Assembly (NCBI GenBank): GCA_019420505.1
Contig: JAHZHC010000027.1
Location: forward strand, 291,678 to 355,677
Source: Ruminococcus sp.
GTDB taxonomy: Bacteria > Bacillota > Clostridia > Oscillospirales > Ruminococcaceae
DNA: 64,000 nucleotides
Direction: 5' to 3'
A model generated the notes under the pieces. That model did not search any database and was not told the origin of the DNA. It saw nothing but the letters and a program-made list of their open reading frames with translations. Position numbers and translations under genes: made by a program. Numbering within the stretch: position 1 is the stretch's first letter; every line of letters starts with the position of its first letter. Positions 41,705-50,103 of this stretch are shown here, in pieces.

Positions 41705-43891
41705 ATGAAATTAAAAAATTTAAAGAGCAATAAAAAAATAATGTTATCATCTTTGCTTGCGTTATTTACTGTAGCCATAATTGGATTCAGTAATTCTTAT
41801 CAAGTAAAAGCTGAAGATGATGTACAGCATTATGCATTGGGATGCATTCCGGACAACGAAAGTGTATTAGAAGATTTGCAGATTTACAAGGATATGCCGA
41901 AAGCTGTTGATGAAAATCTTCCTAATTATGTTGATTTGGAAGCAAAAATGCCCTCACCGGGAAATCAGGGAGGACAGGGAAGCTGTACTGCATGGGCAGT
42001 TGCTTATGCTGCAAAATCATATCAGGAAAATCAGGAACATTCATGGGTAACAAACGGTTGGAGCACAAAAACCGAATTCAGTCCTGCATATTTGTATAAT
42101 CAAATTAACGGCGGAGTGGATAAAGGTTCAAGCATTACAACAGCTATGAGAACGATAAAGGAAAAAGGTATTTGTTCGTTGTATGATATGCCCTATAACG
42201 AAAATGATTATTTAACACAGCCAAATACAAATCAAAATGAAATAGCATCTAATTTTAAAGGTTCCACATATTACACTGTAAGAGGAACAGAAGAAGTAAA
42301 GGAAGAGCTTGCAAATGGAAATCCGGTAGTAATTTCAATACCTGTTTATAGTGATTTTGATGATCTTGATGCAAGTAATCCGATATATGATAAGATTGAA
42401 GGCAAAAGCAGAGGTTATCATGCAATTTGCTTAATCGGATATGATGACAGAAAACAAGCATTTAAGCTTATTAATTCCTGGGGTGACAGCCGTTGGGGAG
42501 TAAAAGGAAGCTATTATAGTAATAAATATGGTTACGGATATATATCGTACAATTTCTTTGAGCAATCCAATGTAAGCAACGGTTGGGGATATGTAATGAC
42601 TGATGCAGTTCAGCATTACAATAGCAATCCTTATGAAGTAAAAGCTTTGAAGAACATTGACGTTTATAGTGATTCCGCACTAAAAACAAAAGTAAAAACT
42701 ATAAATACCGGTTCAAAAATAAAAATAATGAGTTATGTTGCAGCATCAAATGGAAATCTTCCGGTTTTGAAGGTTGAAGATGGTTATATCACTGCAAGAA
42801 CAGATATGACAGAAAAAGCAAGTACATATCCTGTTATTTACGATGGACCTTGTAGTTTGACGGAAATAAATATTTATGAACTTGGAAAATCAATTGAAGG
42901 ATCAAAGCTGCGTATTACTTATGTATCTGGCACCAGCAAAGGTAAACCTGCTTTAGGTATAGTGGGAAGATCTCATTATGGATGGAACTGGCTTGAATCA
43001 GAGGATCACATATCACTTCTTTCATATGGAGTTGATGTAGAATCTGTAATAGAGATATCTTATAATGATTTAGTGAAATTTGCTGAACTTGAAAATTATG
43101 ATTTAAAATCAATAATATTTCGAAATTGGGGATTAAAGAAAAACTCAAATATAAAAATCGAATTAATAACACCTGCAAAACAAGAAAAGGTGACAGAAGT
43201 ATTCAATGGCAATATAAAAAATGAGAATGCAGAAATCTCGCCTTATGAACTTGGTAAAAATATTGACGGTGCAAAAATTCGTGTAACTCTTACTGCTAAC
43301 GGTGGAAGCAGTACTGTAGCAGCAGGGGTAGCGGGAAAAACAAAAGGCGATTTTGATTGGGTGGATCATAAAAGCTTTTTATATGGAAAACGAAAAGGTT
43401 TAGAAAGTGTTTATACATTTACTTATGATGATTTTGTTAATTACTTTGGCATAGGTGATGACTTAGCAAGCTTTGTTTTTAAAGGTTATGGAACAGATCC
43501 ATTAACAAATTTAAAAATAGAACTTATAACTCCTGTTAAAAATGAAAATACAACTGTATTATTCAATGGATTGATCAATTATACTCGTTTTACACCTGCC
43601 GAACTCGGTAAATATATCAGCGGTTCTCAAATTCGTATAACTTATACTCCGCAAAAAAGAGCTGCATCTTATCAGGTGTTGGGAATATCCGGTCAAATAA
43701 ATACTTCTTTTCAATGGATTCAGAATGAACATGGTCTATTATCTAAAGGCGAAGGAAGAGAGAGCGTATATACATTCAATTACAATGATTTAGTTAAGTA
43801 TATAGGCACTGGTGATAATTTTGATTGGTTTGTTTTCCAGGATTGGGGTATTAAATCAGCAGTTAAAATTGAACTTATTACTCCGGCTTAA
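41705..43891 (+). CDS. Secreted papain-family (C1) cysteine protease with three C-terminal repeats
   Basis: The 728-residue protein has a signal peptide (KKIMLSSLLALFTVAIIGFSNS, cleavage near residue 35), then a C1 protease domain (about 70-305) with the oxyanion Gln and nucleophile in GNQGGQGSCTAWAVAYAAKS, the histidine in GYHAICLIGYDD and the asparagine in KLINSWGD. There is no obvious long pro-domain. A short SH3-like stretch (about 310-375) leads to three tandem repeats of roughly 110 residues (about 380-490, 500-611, 617-728), each ending in KIELITPA or a close variant and each containing ELGK, SVY/SVI-x-F/I-x-Y-D/N-D and a Phe-rich strand. They are probably beta-sandwich binding modules. 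GAGGAGG precedes the ATG. Confidence 0.88.
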   Translation: MKLKNLKSNKKIMLSSLLALFTVAIIGFSNSYQVKAEDDVQHYALGCIPDNESVLEDLQIYKDMPKAVDENLPNYVDLEAKMPSPGNQGGQGSCTAWAVAYAAKSYQENQEHSWVTNGWSTKTEFSPAYLYNQINGGVDKGSSITTAMRTIKEKGICSLYDMPYNENDYLTQPNTNQNEIASNFKGSTYYTVRGTEEVKEELANGNPVVISIPVYSDFDDLDASNPIYDKIEGKSRGYHAICLIGYDDRKQAFKLINSWGDSRWGVKGSYYSNKYGYGYISYNFFEQSNVSNGWGYVMTDAVQHYNSNPYEVKALKNIDVYSDSALKTKVKTINTGSKIKIMSYVAASNGNLPVLKVEDGYITARTDMTEKASTYPVIYDGPCSLTEINIYELGKSIEGSKLRITYVSGTSKGKPALGIVGRSHYGWNWLESEDHISLLSYGVDVESVIEISYNDLVKFAELENYDLKSIIFRNWGLKKNSNIKIELITPAKQEKVTEVFNGNIKNENAEISPYELGKNIDGAKIRVTLTANGGSSTVAAGVAGKTKGDFDWVDHKSFLYGKRKGLESVYTFTYDDFVNYFGIGDDLASFVFKGYGTDPLTNLKIELITPVKNENTTVLFNGLINYTRFTPAELGKYISGSQIRITYTPQKRAASYQVLGISGQINTSFQWIQNEHGLLSKGEGRESVYTFNYNDLVKYIGTGDNFDWFVFQDWGIKSAVKIELITPA

Positions 43892-43943
43892 CGTTAAAAT
43901 ATCTTTAACAACAATAAATTTTTTAAAAGAATTATTATAATAA

Positions 43944-43979
43944 ATACCTATCGTTTTGTAAGAACGATAGGTATTTTTA
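43944..43979 (+). terminator. Terminator of the C1 protease gene
   Basis: ATACCTATCGTT/AACGATAGGTAT (43944-43955 with 43963-43974) followed by TTTTTAT. Confidence 0.85.
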
Positions 43980-44003
43980 TGTGCCAATATGTAAAAAACT
44001 ACT

Positions 44004-44090
44004 TATGATAACGGGTCTAAGACGAATGATATTTTATATATCGCTAACGAGGTAATAAAAAGAGAAAAGATGTTGAAAGAAAGGAGATAG
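44004..44090 (+). pseudogene. Decayed 3' fragment of a copy of the 41283 gene
   Basis: In frame from 44004 the DNA reads YDNGSKTNDILY and then NEVIKREK before a TAG. The intact small protein at 41283 reads YDNKLKTNNITY and DVIKREK in the same order and spacing. There is a stop codon just upstream and no ribosome site, so only about 28 codons remain. It implies that a paralogue once stood downstream of the protease gene. Confidence 0.6.
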
Positions 44091-44115
44091 CAGCAGTCAG
44101 ATTAATAATTAAATA

Positions 44116-44176
44116 AACCCTCCTAACTATTTGCATCAAACAAAAGATTGTTTAAAAATAGTTTGGAGGGTTTTAT
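44116..44176. terminator. Bidirectional terminator-like hairpin
   Basis: A 17-bp near-perfect stem (44116-44132 with 44156-44172, one mismatch) with a 23-base loop. T-rich sequence follows on both strands, so it can end the - strand PurF-like gene and any + strand read-through. Confidence 0.7.
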
Positions 44177-44242
44177 GTTATTTAATATATTTTTATTTGT
44201 GTGCAGTTAAAAATTTATAACAAAAATAAAAATTTTATATGG

Positions 44243-45649
44243 CTATTCTTTTCCGTTCCAGCAGTAAGTACACAAATTTTCAGGATTAATTCCAATAGAT
44301 TTAATCATATCATCAAGTCTGTGGAATCTGAGGGAAGTGAAGTTAAGCTCCTTACGGATGTCCTCCAGCATTTCATTGTACTTTTGGCTGTTCGGATCAG
44401 CATATTCCTGTAATATTTCTTCAGTAACATTTTCGCCTTCACGTTTGGCAATTACACGTCTTGCAATTAAATCCATTTCAGATGTGGAACGTGAGAAGTT
44501 AAGATACTTGCAACCAAAAAGAAGCGGAGGGCATGCAGGTCGGATGTGCACTTCCTTAGCGCCGCTCTGATACAAAAATTCTGTTGTTTCCCTGAGCTGT
44601 GTGCCTCTTACAATAGAATCGTCAATAAGAAGCAGGCTTTTATCCTTAATCAGGGAATCCACCGGAATAAGCTTCATTTTTGCAATGCGATTTCTTTGTG
44701 ACTGGTTAGGCGGCATAAAAGAACGAGGCCAGGTTGGAGTATATTTAATAAACGGTCTTGCAAAAGGAATTTTTGAATAGTTAGAATATCCTACTGCATG
44801 AGCAGTACCCGAATCAGGCACACCTGCAACCAAATCAGGCTTTGCGTCATCTCTTTGAGCCAACATAGCGCCGCAGTTATATCTCATTTCCTCTACGCTT
44901 ACACCCTCATATGAAGAGCAGGGGTAACCGTAATAAACCCAAAGGAATGAGCAGATTTTCATTTTCTTTTCGGGTTCAGAAACTGTTTTGACCTGATCCG
45001 AGTTTACAAAAACAATTTCAGCAGGTCCAAGTTCACGATAATGCGAATATCCTAAGTTTAAATATGCGAAAGATTCAAATGAAATACAGTATCCGTCGTC
45101 TTTTTTTCCAAGAGCAACCGGAGTTCTTCCCAGCTTGTCCCTTGCGGCGTAAATACCATCTGAAGTCATCAGCATCAGCGTCATTGAACCGTCGATCATA
45201 TCCTGAGCATACTTAATTCCCTCAATAATAGAATCCTTTTGATTTATAACGGCAGCCACTAATTCAGTAGCATTTACTTCTCCTCCGCTCATTTCAAGGA
45301 AATGTGTATGTCCGTTTTCATAAACATAATTTAAAAGCTCGTCTATGTTATTGATTTTTCCGACGGTTGTAATAGCATAAGTTCCAAGATGAGATCTTAC
45401 CATTAAAGGCTGAGGTTCATAATCGGATATACATCCGATTCCCATATTGCCGTTCATTGATTCTACATCGCCTGCAAACTTCGTTCTGAACGGAGAGTTT
45501 TCAATATTATGAATTGCTCTGTCAAAGCCTTTTTCACCATGCATAACCATACCGGCACGTCTTGTACCTAAATGTGAATGATAGTCAGTTCCGTAAAAAA
45601 CATCATAGACACAGTCGTTTTTTGACACTGCACCAAAAAATCCACCCAT
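44243..45649 (-). CDS. PurF-like amidophosphoribosyltransferase paralogue, glutaminase site lost
   Basis: The 468-residue protein has the PurF two-domain layout. The phosphoribosyltransferase half is well kept, with the PRPP loop LLLIDDSIVRGTQLRETTEF at about residues 345-365, GVPDSGTAHAVGYS, and cysteines in ACPPLLFGC and ENLCTYCWNGK placed like the Fe-S ligands of Bacillus PurF. The N-terminal glutaminase half is damaged: the nucleophile Cys that should follow Met1 is Gly (MGGFFGAV), the RYST block reads CISD, and HNGN reads VGKI. It probably cannot use glutamine. ATG 45649 has AGGAAG just upstream. It stands alone, without other pur genes. Confidence 0.85.
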   Translation of the reverse strand: MGGFFGAVSKNDCVYDVFYGTDYHSHLGTRRAGMVMHGEKGFDRAIHNIENSPFRTKFAGDVESMNGNMGIGCISDYEPQPLMVRSHLGTYAITTVGKINNIDELLNYVYENGHTHFLEMSGGEVNATELVAAVINQKDSIIEGIKYAQDMIDGSMTLMLMTSDGIYAARDKLGRTPVALGKKDDGYCISFESFAYLNLGYSHYRELGPAEIVFVNSDQVKTVSEPEKKMKICSFLWVYYGYPCSSYEGVSVEEMRYNCGAMLAQRDDAKPDLVAGVPDSGTAHAVGYSNYSKIPFARPFIKYTPTWPRSFMPPNQSQRNRIAKMKLIPVDSLIKDKSLLLIDDSIVRGTQLRETTEFLYQSGAKEVHIRPACPPLLFGCKYLNFSRSTSEMDLIARRVIAKREGENVTEEILQEYADPNSQKYNEMLEDIRKELNFTSLRFHRLDDMIKSIGINPENLCTYCWNGKE

Positions 45650-45750
45650 TTTTCTTCCTACTTTCAAAAATTAATTACATACTTAATTATACAATATATA
45701 ATCAAGTATTGCAACAGCAGATAAGAAATTTTATAATTTTTTAACACAGA

Positions 45751-46569
45751 TTAATCTTTATATTCTGAAGTAACACCAAGATATTCTTCAAGGCAAAGTC
45801 CGCTTTCTTTTACTTTTTTGGCGGTTTCAATGCCAAGATAACGGATATGCCAGGGTTCATATTCAAATCCCGTTATCTGTTCTTTTCCTTTAGGAAATCG
45901 AATTATAAAACCGTATTCCGTACAGTGTTCAGCAAGCCATTTTGCTTCGTCGGTATCTTCAAAGCTGAATTCTGTGGAGTTAACATCAATTGCAAGTCCT
46001 GTTTGATGTTCTGAATGTCCGGGACGTGCCGACACCTCATCTGCTTCCTGAACACCTCTTTCCTGTGCAAAGATGTTATACTGATATTCCTGATCAGCAT
46101 AGCTGCGATAAGCCGAACATATATATAATGATAATCCATCATTGTTTGCTGCCTGAACCATTTCATTAAAAGCTTTTTCAGCATCAGCATTAAGACCCGG
46201 GTCAAATGAAGACGGCAGACTGTAGCTCTTATTTGCAATCATGATACCGTCTATATAAGTCACACCTTCTATATTTTCTGTTTTATGAGCGGTTTGTTCC
46301 ACGGCAATATTGCTTTCAGTATTTGTCCTGCTTTCTGTTCCTGAAACATTTTGCTGAATTTGAGATGTTTGTTTTTTATCATTGTCTTTACCTGAATTGA
46401 CAAAATAAACAATCGAACCTGTTACAACGAGAGCAAAGATTACAAGAAAAGCTATAGCCTGCTGTCTGTCACGTTTATATTGTTCAGCACGGCGTTTTTT
46501 TATTTCTTTCATATGGTTTGCTCTTGCTTCTTCATCGAAAATGGGATCGTTATCGTCATAATAATTCAT
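45751..46569 (-). CDS. VanY-like M15B D-alanyl-D-alanine carboxypeptidase, membrane anchored
   Basis: The 272-residue protein has a cytoplasmic basic stretch, one membrane helix (AIAFLVIFALVVTGSIVYFV, about residues 38-57), a polar linker and an M15 zinc peptidase domain (about 120-265) with CSAYRSYADQ, RPGHSEHQTGLAIDV (the metal His and Asp), and GFEYEPWHIRYLG. These enzymes trim the terminal D-Ala of cell-wall peptides outside the membrane. AAAGGATG precedes the ATG. A second, shorter M15B gene lies at 48507 on the other strand. Confidence 0.92.
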   Translation of the reverse strand: MNYYDDNDPIFDEEARANHMKEIKKRRAEQYKRDRQQAIAFLVIFALVVTGSIVYFVNSGKDNDKKQTSQIQQNVSGTESRTNTESNIAVEQTAHKTENIEGVTYIDGIMIANKSYSLPSSFDPGLNADAEKAFNEMVQAANNDGLSLYICSAYRSYADQEYQYNIFAQERGVQEADEVSARPGHSEHQTGLAIDVNSTEFSFEDTDEAKWLAEHCTEYGFIIRFPKGKEQITGFEYEPWHIRYLGIETAKKVKESGLCLEEYLGVTSEYKD

Positions 46570-46760
46570 TTTTTCAGCATCCTTTGTTTTTTATTGCAAC
46601 TATCTGCAACGTAATTATTGGCTTTTCTAAATAAAATTATACCATTAGTTTCTTATTTAATCAATATAAATTTTACAGCATATTTTATTTATATTCTAAA
46701 AAATCTAAGGCTTTTTGTGTTTTTTGCATAATTATTATATTAATTACTGTTATGCCAAAT

Positions 46761-46787
46761 AAAAAAGATGCCGTTAAAAACAACATC
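46761..46787 (-). terminator. Terminator of spoIIID
   Basis: In - strand RNA a 9-bp stem (46787-46779 with 46775-46767, two G-U pairs) and three-base loop run into six T residues. It lies about 90 bases after the spoIIID stop. Confidence 0.6.
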
Positions 46788-46873
46788 TGTAAATCCGTAT
46801 AGTATATTATTTATCAGGCGCCAATCTGTATGGTTTATGCAGATTGGCGCAGTTCGTTTATTTTATTGATCCG

Positions 46874-47146
46874 TCATTTACAAGACATATACAATTTGTG
46901 TTGTTCCTCATATTTGTGTTTAGTTGCAAGACCGCCCCTTATATGACGTTCACGCTTATTTTCTTCAAGCAGTTCCTTGACCTGCTTATAGAGCTGTGGG
47001 GAGAGCTTTGGAAGTCTGTCAGTCAGATCTTTATGTACTGTGGACTTGCTGATTCCAAACTCCCGTGCTGTCGCTCTTACGGTCGCTTTGTGGCTAAGCA
47101 TATATTCGCCAAGCATGACAGAGCGTTCTTTCTCGGTTTGAACCAT
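46874..47146 (-). CDS. spoIIID: Sporulation transcription factor SpoIIID
   Basis: SpoIIID is a small DNA-binding regulator of mother-cell genes during sporulation. The 90-residue protein contains the diagnostic HKATVRATAREFGISKSTVHKDLTDRLPKLSPQLYKQVKELL (the helix-turn-helix is FGISKSTVHKD), and the conserved NKRERHIRGGLATKHKY. ATG 47146 is preferred: GAAGGG lies upstream, while ATG 47158 directly abuts that site. It sits downstream of spoIIP on the same strand, a common clostridial pairing, and supports a sporulating ancestry. Confidence 0.94.
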   Translation of the reverse strand: MVQTEKERSVMLGEYMLSHKATVRATAREFGISKSTVHKDLTDRLPKLSPQLYKQVKELLEENKRERHIRGGLATKHKYEEQHKLYMSCK

Positions 47147-47216
47147 TTTTATGATCATCCCTTCCAATACATTTGGTGTAATTAAATATATGCATACGTT
47201 TTAAAAATAATGCAGA

Positions 47217-48380
47217 TTAATTGCTGTTTATGATTTCTGCAAGGCTTTTTCCGATCAGCTTGCCGGAATATTTGACCTGTTCAAGTGTATTTCCATGGCT
47301 TCCTACTTCTATAAGAAGGGAACCTGTAGTAAGGTCCTGATTATAAAAACGATAGTCAAATAGTATCGGTCGGGTAAGTCCACTGTAACTGCTTTCAAGC
47401 TTTGATTGCAGGAATGAGGCAAAATGAAAATTTTTTAAATAATTCGGCATATTCATTGTGCCGTCATCGCAGCCCGAAATTATCATGATTTGTGCTGCTT
47501 TTTTTCCATCAATTTCAGTTATGGGCGCAAGTCTGGTTCCGTCTTCACGTTCAATACCGTCACGGTGTATGTCAAGTGCAATTTTAATTGAAGGATATTT
47601 TTCTAATATATCCTGTACAGTTTCCCGGCTTGATTGATAAGAACCGTCATAGCTTGGATAATCGTGTACAAGAGTGTCATGTATGTATGGAACGCCTGCT
47701 TTATCTAATTGTTCGCATATTTCATTTCCTACAGCAATAATGCTTTTTTCGGGATCGGTGGTCTTGCATGAAAAGGAACTGTCATAATATTCTTTTTCAG
47801 TTAGTTCAAAGCTTTCGGTCGCATGAGTGTGATATATAAGAATCTGTGGTTCATTGCTGTCCGGATCAAGCTCAAAGTCGAAATCCTTCCGACTTTCATT
47901 GTAAAGCAGTTCATTGGAAAGCTGCGTGCAGTTTCTTACCTGTCCGCCATTGTCTAAATTAAAATATTGTTCACCTGTATAAGTATCATAGTGATAGTTT
48001 TCAATCGTTCCGTCATTTCCTGTAAGATTATCGGGATATGGAAGAGCATTTAAAACTTCTTTGCTTGGAGAAGGCTGATATACCTTATTACTTGGAGTTT
48101 CAAGTTCTTCTGGTGCCATGTCAATATCCCATGCGCTTTGACGGCTCAGGGAAAGCTGTTCAAATTCGGGAGTATTATATTTTTCTGTATTTAGTTTGAT
48201 CTCAGTGCTTCCTCCGTTAAATATGAAAGTATCAAAATCCCCCAAGGCTATTCCTGCGGACGCAGAGGCAGCTTTCATGATTTTCGGAGAAGCTTTTCCC
48301 CAGCTCCACACACCTACCGGTATAAGAAAAACAGCTAATATTACCGTAAGCGACCTCATGCAAATCCTTTTTAGATTCAT
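47217..48380 (-). CDS. spoIIP: Stage II sporulation protein P
   Basis: SpoIIP is the membrane-anchored amidase/endopeptidase that degrades septal peptidoglycan during engulfment, with SpoIID and SpoIIM. The 387-residue protein has an N-terminal membrane segment (SLTVILAVFLIPVGVWSW) and the amidase-3-like catalytic domain: ILIYHTHATESF with the first metal His, ALDIHRDG, and LLIEVGSHGNTLEQ with the catalytic Glu. AAAGGACAGG precedes the ATG. spoIIID follows 70 bases downstream. Confidence 0.93.
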   Translation of the reverse strand: MNLKRICMRSLTVILAVFLIPVGVWSWGKASPKIMKAASASAGIALGDFDTFIFNGGSTEIKLNTEKYNTPEFEQLSLSRQSAWDIDMAPEELETPSNKVYQPSPSKEVLNALPYPDNLTGNDGTIENYHYDTYTGEQYFNLDNGGQVRNCTQLSNELLYNESRKDFDFELDPDSNEPQILIYHTHATESFELTEKEYYDSSFSCKTTDPEKSIIAVGNEICEQLDKAGVPYIHDTLVHDYPSYDGSYQSSRETVQDILEKYPSIKIALDIHRDGIEREDGTRLAPITEIDGKKAAQIMIISGCDDGTMNMPNYLKNFHFASFLQSKLESSYSGLTRPILFDYRFYNQDLTTGSLLIEVGSHGNTLEQVKYSGKLIGKSLAEIINSN

Positions 48381-48506
48381 AGTATAACCTGTCCTTTCAT
48401 AAATTAAGAAAATAAAATCTGATAATTATATATTCTTAAATTATAATAGTTATGACATTTTAAGCGGTTTTACATATAATAAATAATAAAACGGGGAGGT
48501 GCGTTT

Positions 48507-49082
48507 ATGGATTACTTAATGCTTGTTGATAAATTTAATGCTGTTCCTGAACATTTTGAAAAAAATATAGATCTGAACGAAATACAAGGAAAATATTTGG
48601 AAAGTCAGGCGTGCAGGCAGTGCAGTTTACTGTTAAAAGAAGCAGAACGAAGCGGCGTTGTCATAAAAATTATTTCCGCATATCGTACTAAGGATTATCA
48701 GCAAATTCTTTGGAAACAAAGTATTTCTGAGAGAATAGAGGAGGGTTTATCTTTAGAAGAAGCGGAAAAAGAAGTTTCAAAAACCTTAGCAAAACCGGGG
48801 CACAGTGAGCATAACGCAGGTCTTGCCATAGATTTCGGAAGAGAAGAGTCAGATGATGTGGAAGATGATTTTTATAAATCCTTGCAGGCTAAATGGCTGT
48901 GTAAAAATGCCGCAAGATTCGGATTTATTTTACGTTACCCAAGATTAAAAGAACATATTACAGGCATTTCATACGAACCTTGGCATTACAGATATGTAGG
49001 AACCGAGGCGGCGCAGTTTATAAAAAAGAGTGGGCTTTGTTTAGAAGAATTTCTGCATTTTTATTCAGAAAAATATATTTGA
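48507..49082 (+). CDS. M15B D-alanyl-D-alanine carboxypeptidase-like protein without signal
   Basis: The 191-residue protein is an M15 peptidase domain almost alone: ISAYRTKDYQ, AKPGHSEHNAGLAIDF with metal His and Asp, and ISYEPWHYRYVG. It has no signal peptide or membrane helix, which is unusual for a wall-active enzyme; it could act after lysis, inside the mother cell during sporulation, or on cytoplasmic peptides. GGGGAGGTG precedes the ATG. It is divergent from spoIIP. Confidence 0.88.
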   Translation: MDYLMLVDKFNAVPEHFEKNIDLNEIQGKYLESQACRQCSLLLKEAERSGVVIKIISAYRTKDYQQILWKQSISERIEEGLSLEEAEKEVSKTLAKPGHSEHNAGLAIDFGREESDDVEDDFYKSLQAKWLCKNAARFGFILRYPRLKEHITGISYEPWHYRYVGTEAAQFIKKSGLCLEEFLHFYSEKYI

Positions 49083-49107
49083 CAAGCGGAAAAATCCATA
49101 GTATAAT
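49079..49107 (+). promoter_or_regulatory. Promoter for the small membrane protein at 49164
   Basis: TTGACA (49079-49084) and TATAAT (49102-49107), 17-base spacer, overlapping the end of the M15B gene. Confidence 0.75.
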
Positions 49108-49163
49108 ATAAGAAATTAAATTTAATTGCCGTCTGAGAATTTAAAAGAAAGGAATGTTTTGTT

Positions 49164-49313
49164 ATGTCAAATTATTCACAGAAAAAATCTTTTTGGGCAA
49201 TAATGGGCGCATTGCTTCTTGTTATTGCGTCAACGGCATTGCTTGTTTACAGATTTTTCGATGACAAGGCTCATTATGAAAAATGGAAAGATTATGATGA
49301 GTGCGGAATCTAA
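49164..49313 (+). CDS. Small single-pass membrane protein
   Basis: A 49-residue ORF with GAAAGGA before the ATG and its own consensus promoter and terminator. It starts MSNYSQKKSFWAIMG, has one hydrophobic helix (about residues 11-29) and ends with a charged tail containing HYEKWKDYDECGI. No family is recognised. The complete set of expression signals makes it very likely to be translated. Confidence 0.7.
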   Translation: MSNYSQKKSFWAIMGALLLVIASTALLVYRFFDDKAHYEKWKDYDECGI

Positions 49314-49378
49314 CTGATTAGTTTAAGAAGTTGGGTTTTTAATTGAAATTTTCATTCGTTAATTAACAAAAATATAAC

Positions 49379-49411
49379 GCCGATTCAATTTTGTGTTGAA
49401 TCGGCGCTTTT
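49379..49411 (+). terminator. Terminator after the small membrane protein
   Basis: GCCGATTCAA/TTGAATCGGC (49379-49388 with 49396-49405) followed by GCTTTTC. Confidence 0.8.
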
Positions 49412-49437
49412 CTTAAATAAAACTTATCTATGTTTGT

Positions 49438-49713
49438 TTAATGCGTTTCTTTATACTTCAGAGCTGAGGTATTAATAAAATCAATGATGTTTTTCAGTCC
49501 TTCTTCTGTCATAGGTTCATGGCGTTCAGATGCAAAACTTTCTGTAAGATCGTAACAGAGCGTGCCATACCAAATTTTGCATATAATTTCTTTTTGCTCA
49601 TCATTAAAAACAGGGCTTATTCTGTAATTAAAAGTTTTAAATAAACTTCCTGTCCAAATGTTTTTTTCCTGGAAATAATATAGTGTTGGTATGTCAATTA
49701 AACCGTGAAGCAT
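49438..49713 (-). CDS. Uncharacterised 91-residue protein
   Basis: A soluble 91-residue protein with an excellent ribosome site (AGGAGGATAAAT before the ATG). It reads MLHGLIDIPTLYYFQEKN, then NYRISPVF, a middle WYGTLCYDL and EPMTEEGLKNIIDFIN. I do not recognise a family with confidence; the last block suggests a C-terminal helix. It is a single gene converging on the small membrane protein. Confidence 0.7.
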   Translation of the reverse strand: MLHGLIDIPTLYYFQEKNIWTGSLFKTFNYRISPVFNDEQKEIICKIWYGTLCYDLTESFASERHEPMTEEGLKNIIDFINTSALKYKETH

Positions 49714-49791
49714 ATTTATCCTCCTGAGATTTGTTTTTTATATTTTAACATAGTCTATAAATTTTATCAAGCTGTGTTTATAAAAATATGT

Positions 49792-50068
49792 AAAAAAACG
49801 CTGCATCGGATATAATGCAGCGTGCTTTTTTAAAATATATACCGCCTTGCCGTCGTATGGTGTATAAAACCCGCACTCTGGCAGGTGGGTATCAGCCCGA
49901 AAGGTTCACGCTCCCTTCGTCCGTAGCCCGAATCAGCCCAAAGACGGTTCGGGTCGGGAGGTCTGCAATCCGCTGTCGGAGACCAATTCCCTTTTAAAAT
50001 GTGTTGGATTATAAAAACCATACTGACTCGAACAAGGCAGTTATAAAACGGGTCAGCCGTTCTTTTCT
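49792..50068 (-). ncRNA. Structured non-coding RNA of about 275 nt, unidentified
   Basis: This GC-richer segment has its own - strand promoter (see 50075-50103) and a - strand terminator hairpin (49822-49799) with seven T residues. The ends pair: TATAACTGCCTTG (50045-50033) with CAAGGCGGTATATA (about 49849-49836), and GTATGG (50023-50018) with CCATAC (49860-49855). Inside, further stems are visible, such as CCCGAA/TTCGGG and CTCCC/GGGAG. Reading frames on either strand look like shadows without ribosome sites. It lacks the SRP RNA GGAAGGAAGCAGCC block and tmRNA ends. 6S RNA is the known family to test first, but the sequence does not let me assign it. Confidence 0.6.
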
Positions 50069-50074
50069 GCTATT

Positions 50075-50103
50075 AGTATAACATAGAATAAAAAAAATAT
50101 CAA
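50075..50103 (-). promoter_or_regulatory. Promoter of the unidentified structured RNA
   Basis: On the - strand TTGATA (50103-50098) and TATACT (50080-50075) with a 17-base spacer; the predicted start is near 50068. Confidence 0.7.

Noticed and set aside
46818..46850. Perfect 11-bp inverted repeat GCGCCAATCTG/CAGATTGGCGC
   Set aside because: No T tract on either strand, so not called as a terminator; the better terminator for spoIIID is at 46761-46787.
49815..50021. Two ORFs of about 60 codons on opposite strands
   Set aside because: They lie within the structured RNA, lack ribosome sites and contain no familiar sequence; GC-rich RNA genes often give such open frames.
50024..50040. TTCGAGTC sequence on the - strand resembling a tRNA T-loop
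   Set aside because: The flanking bases cannot form a T stem, and no anticodon arm or acceptor stem is found; it lies within the structured RNA.
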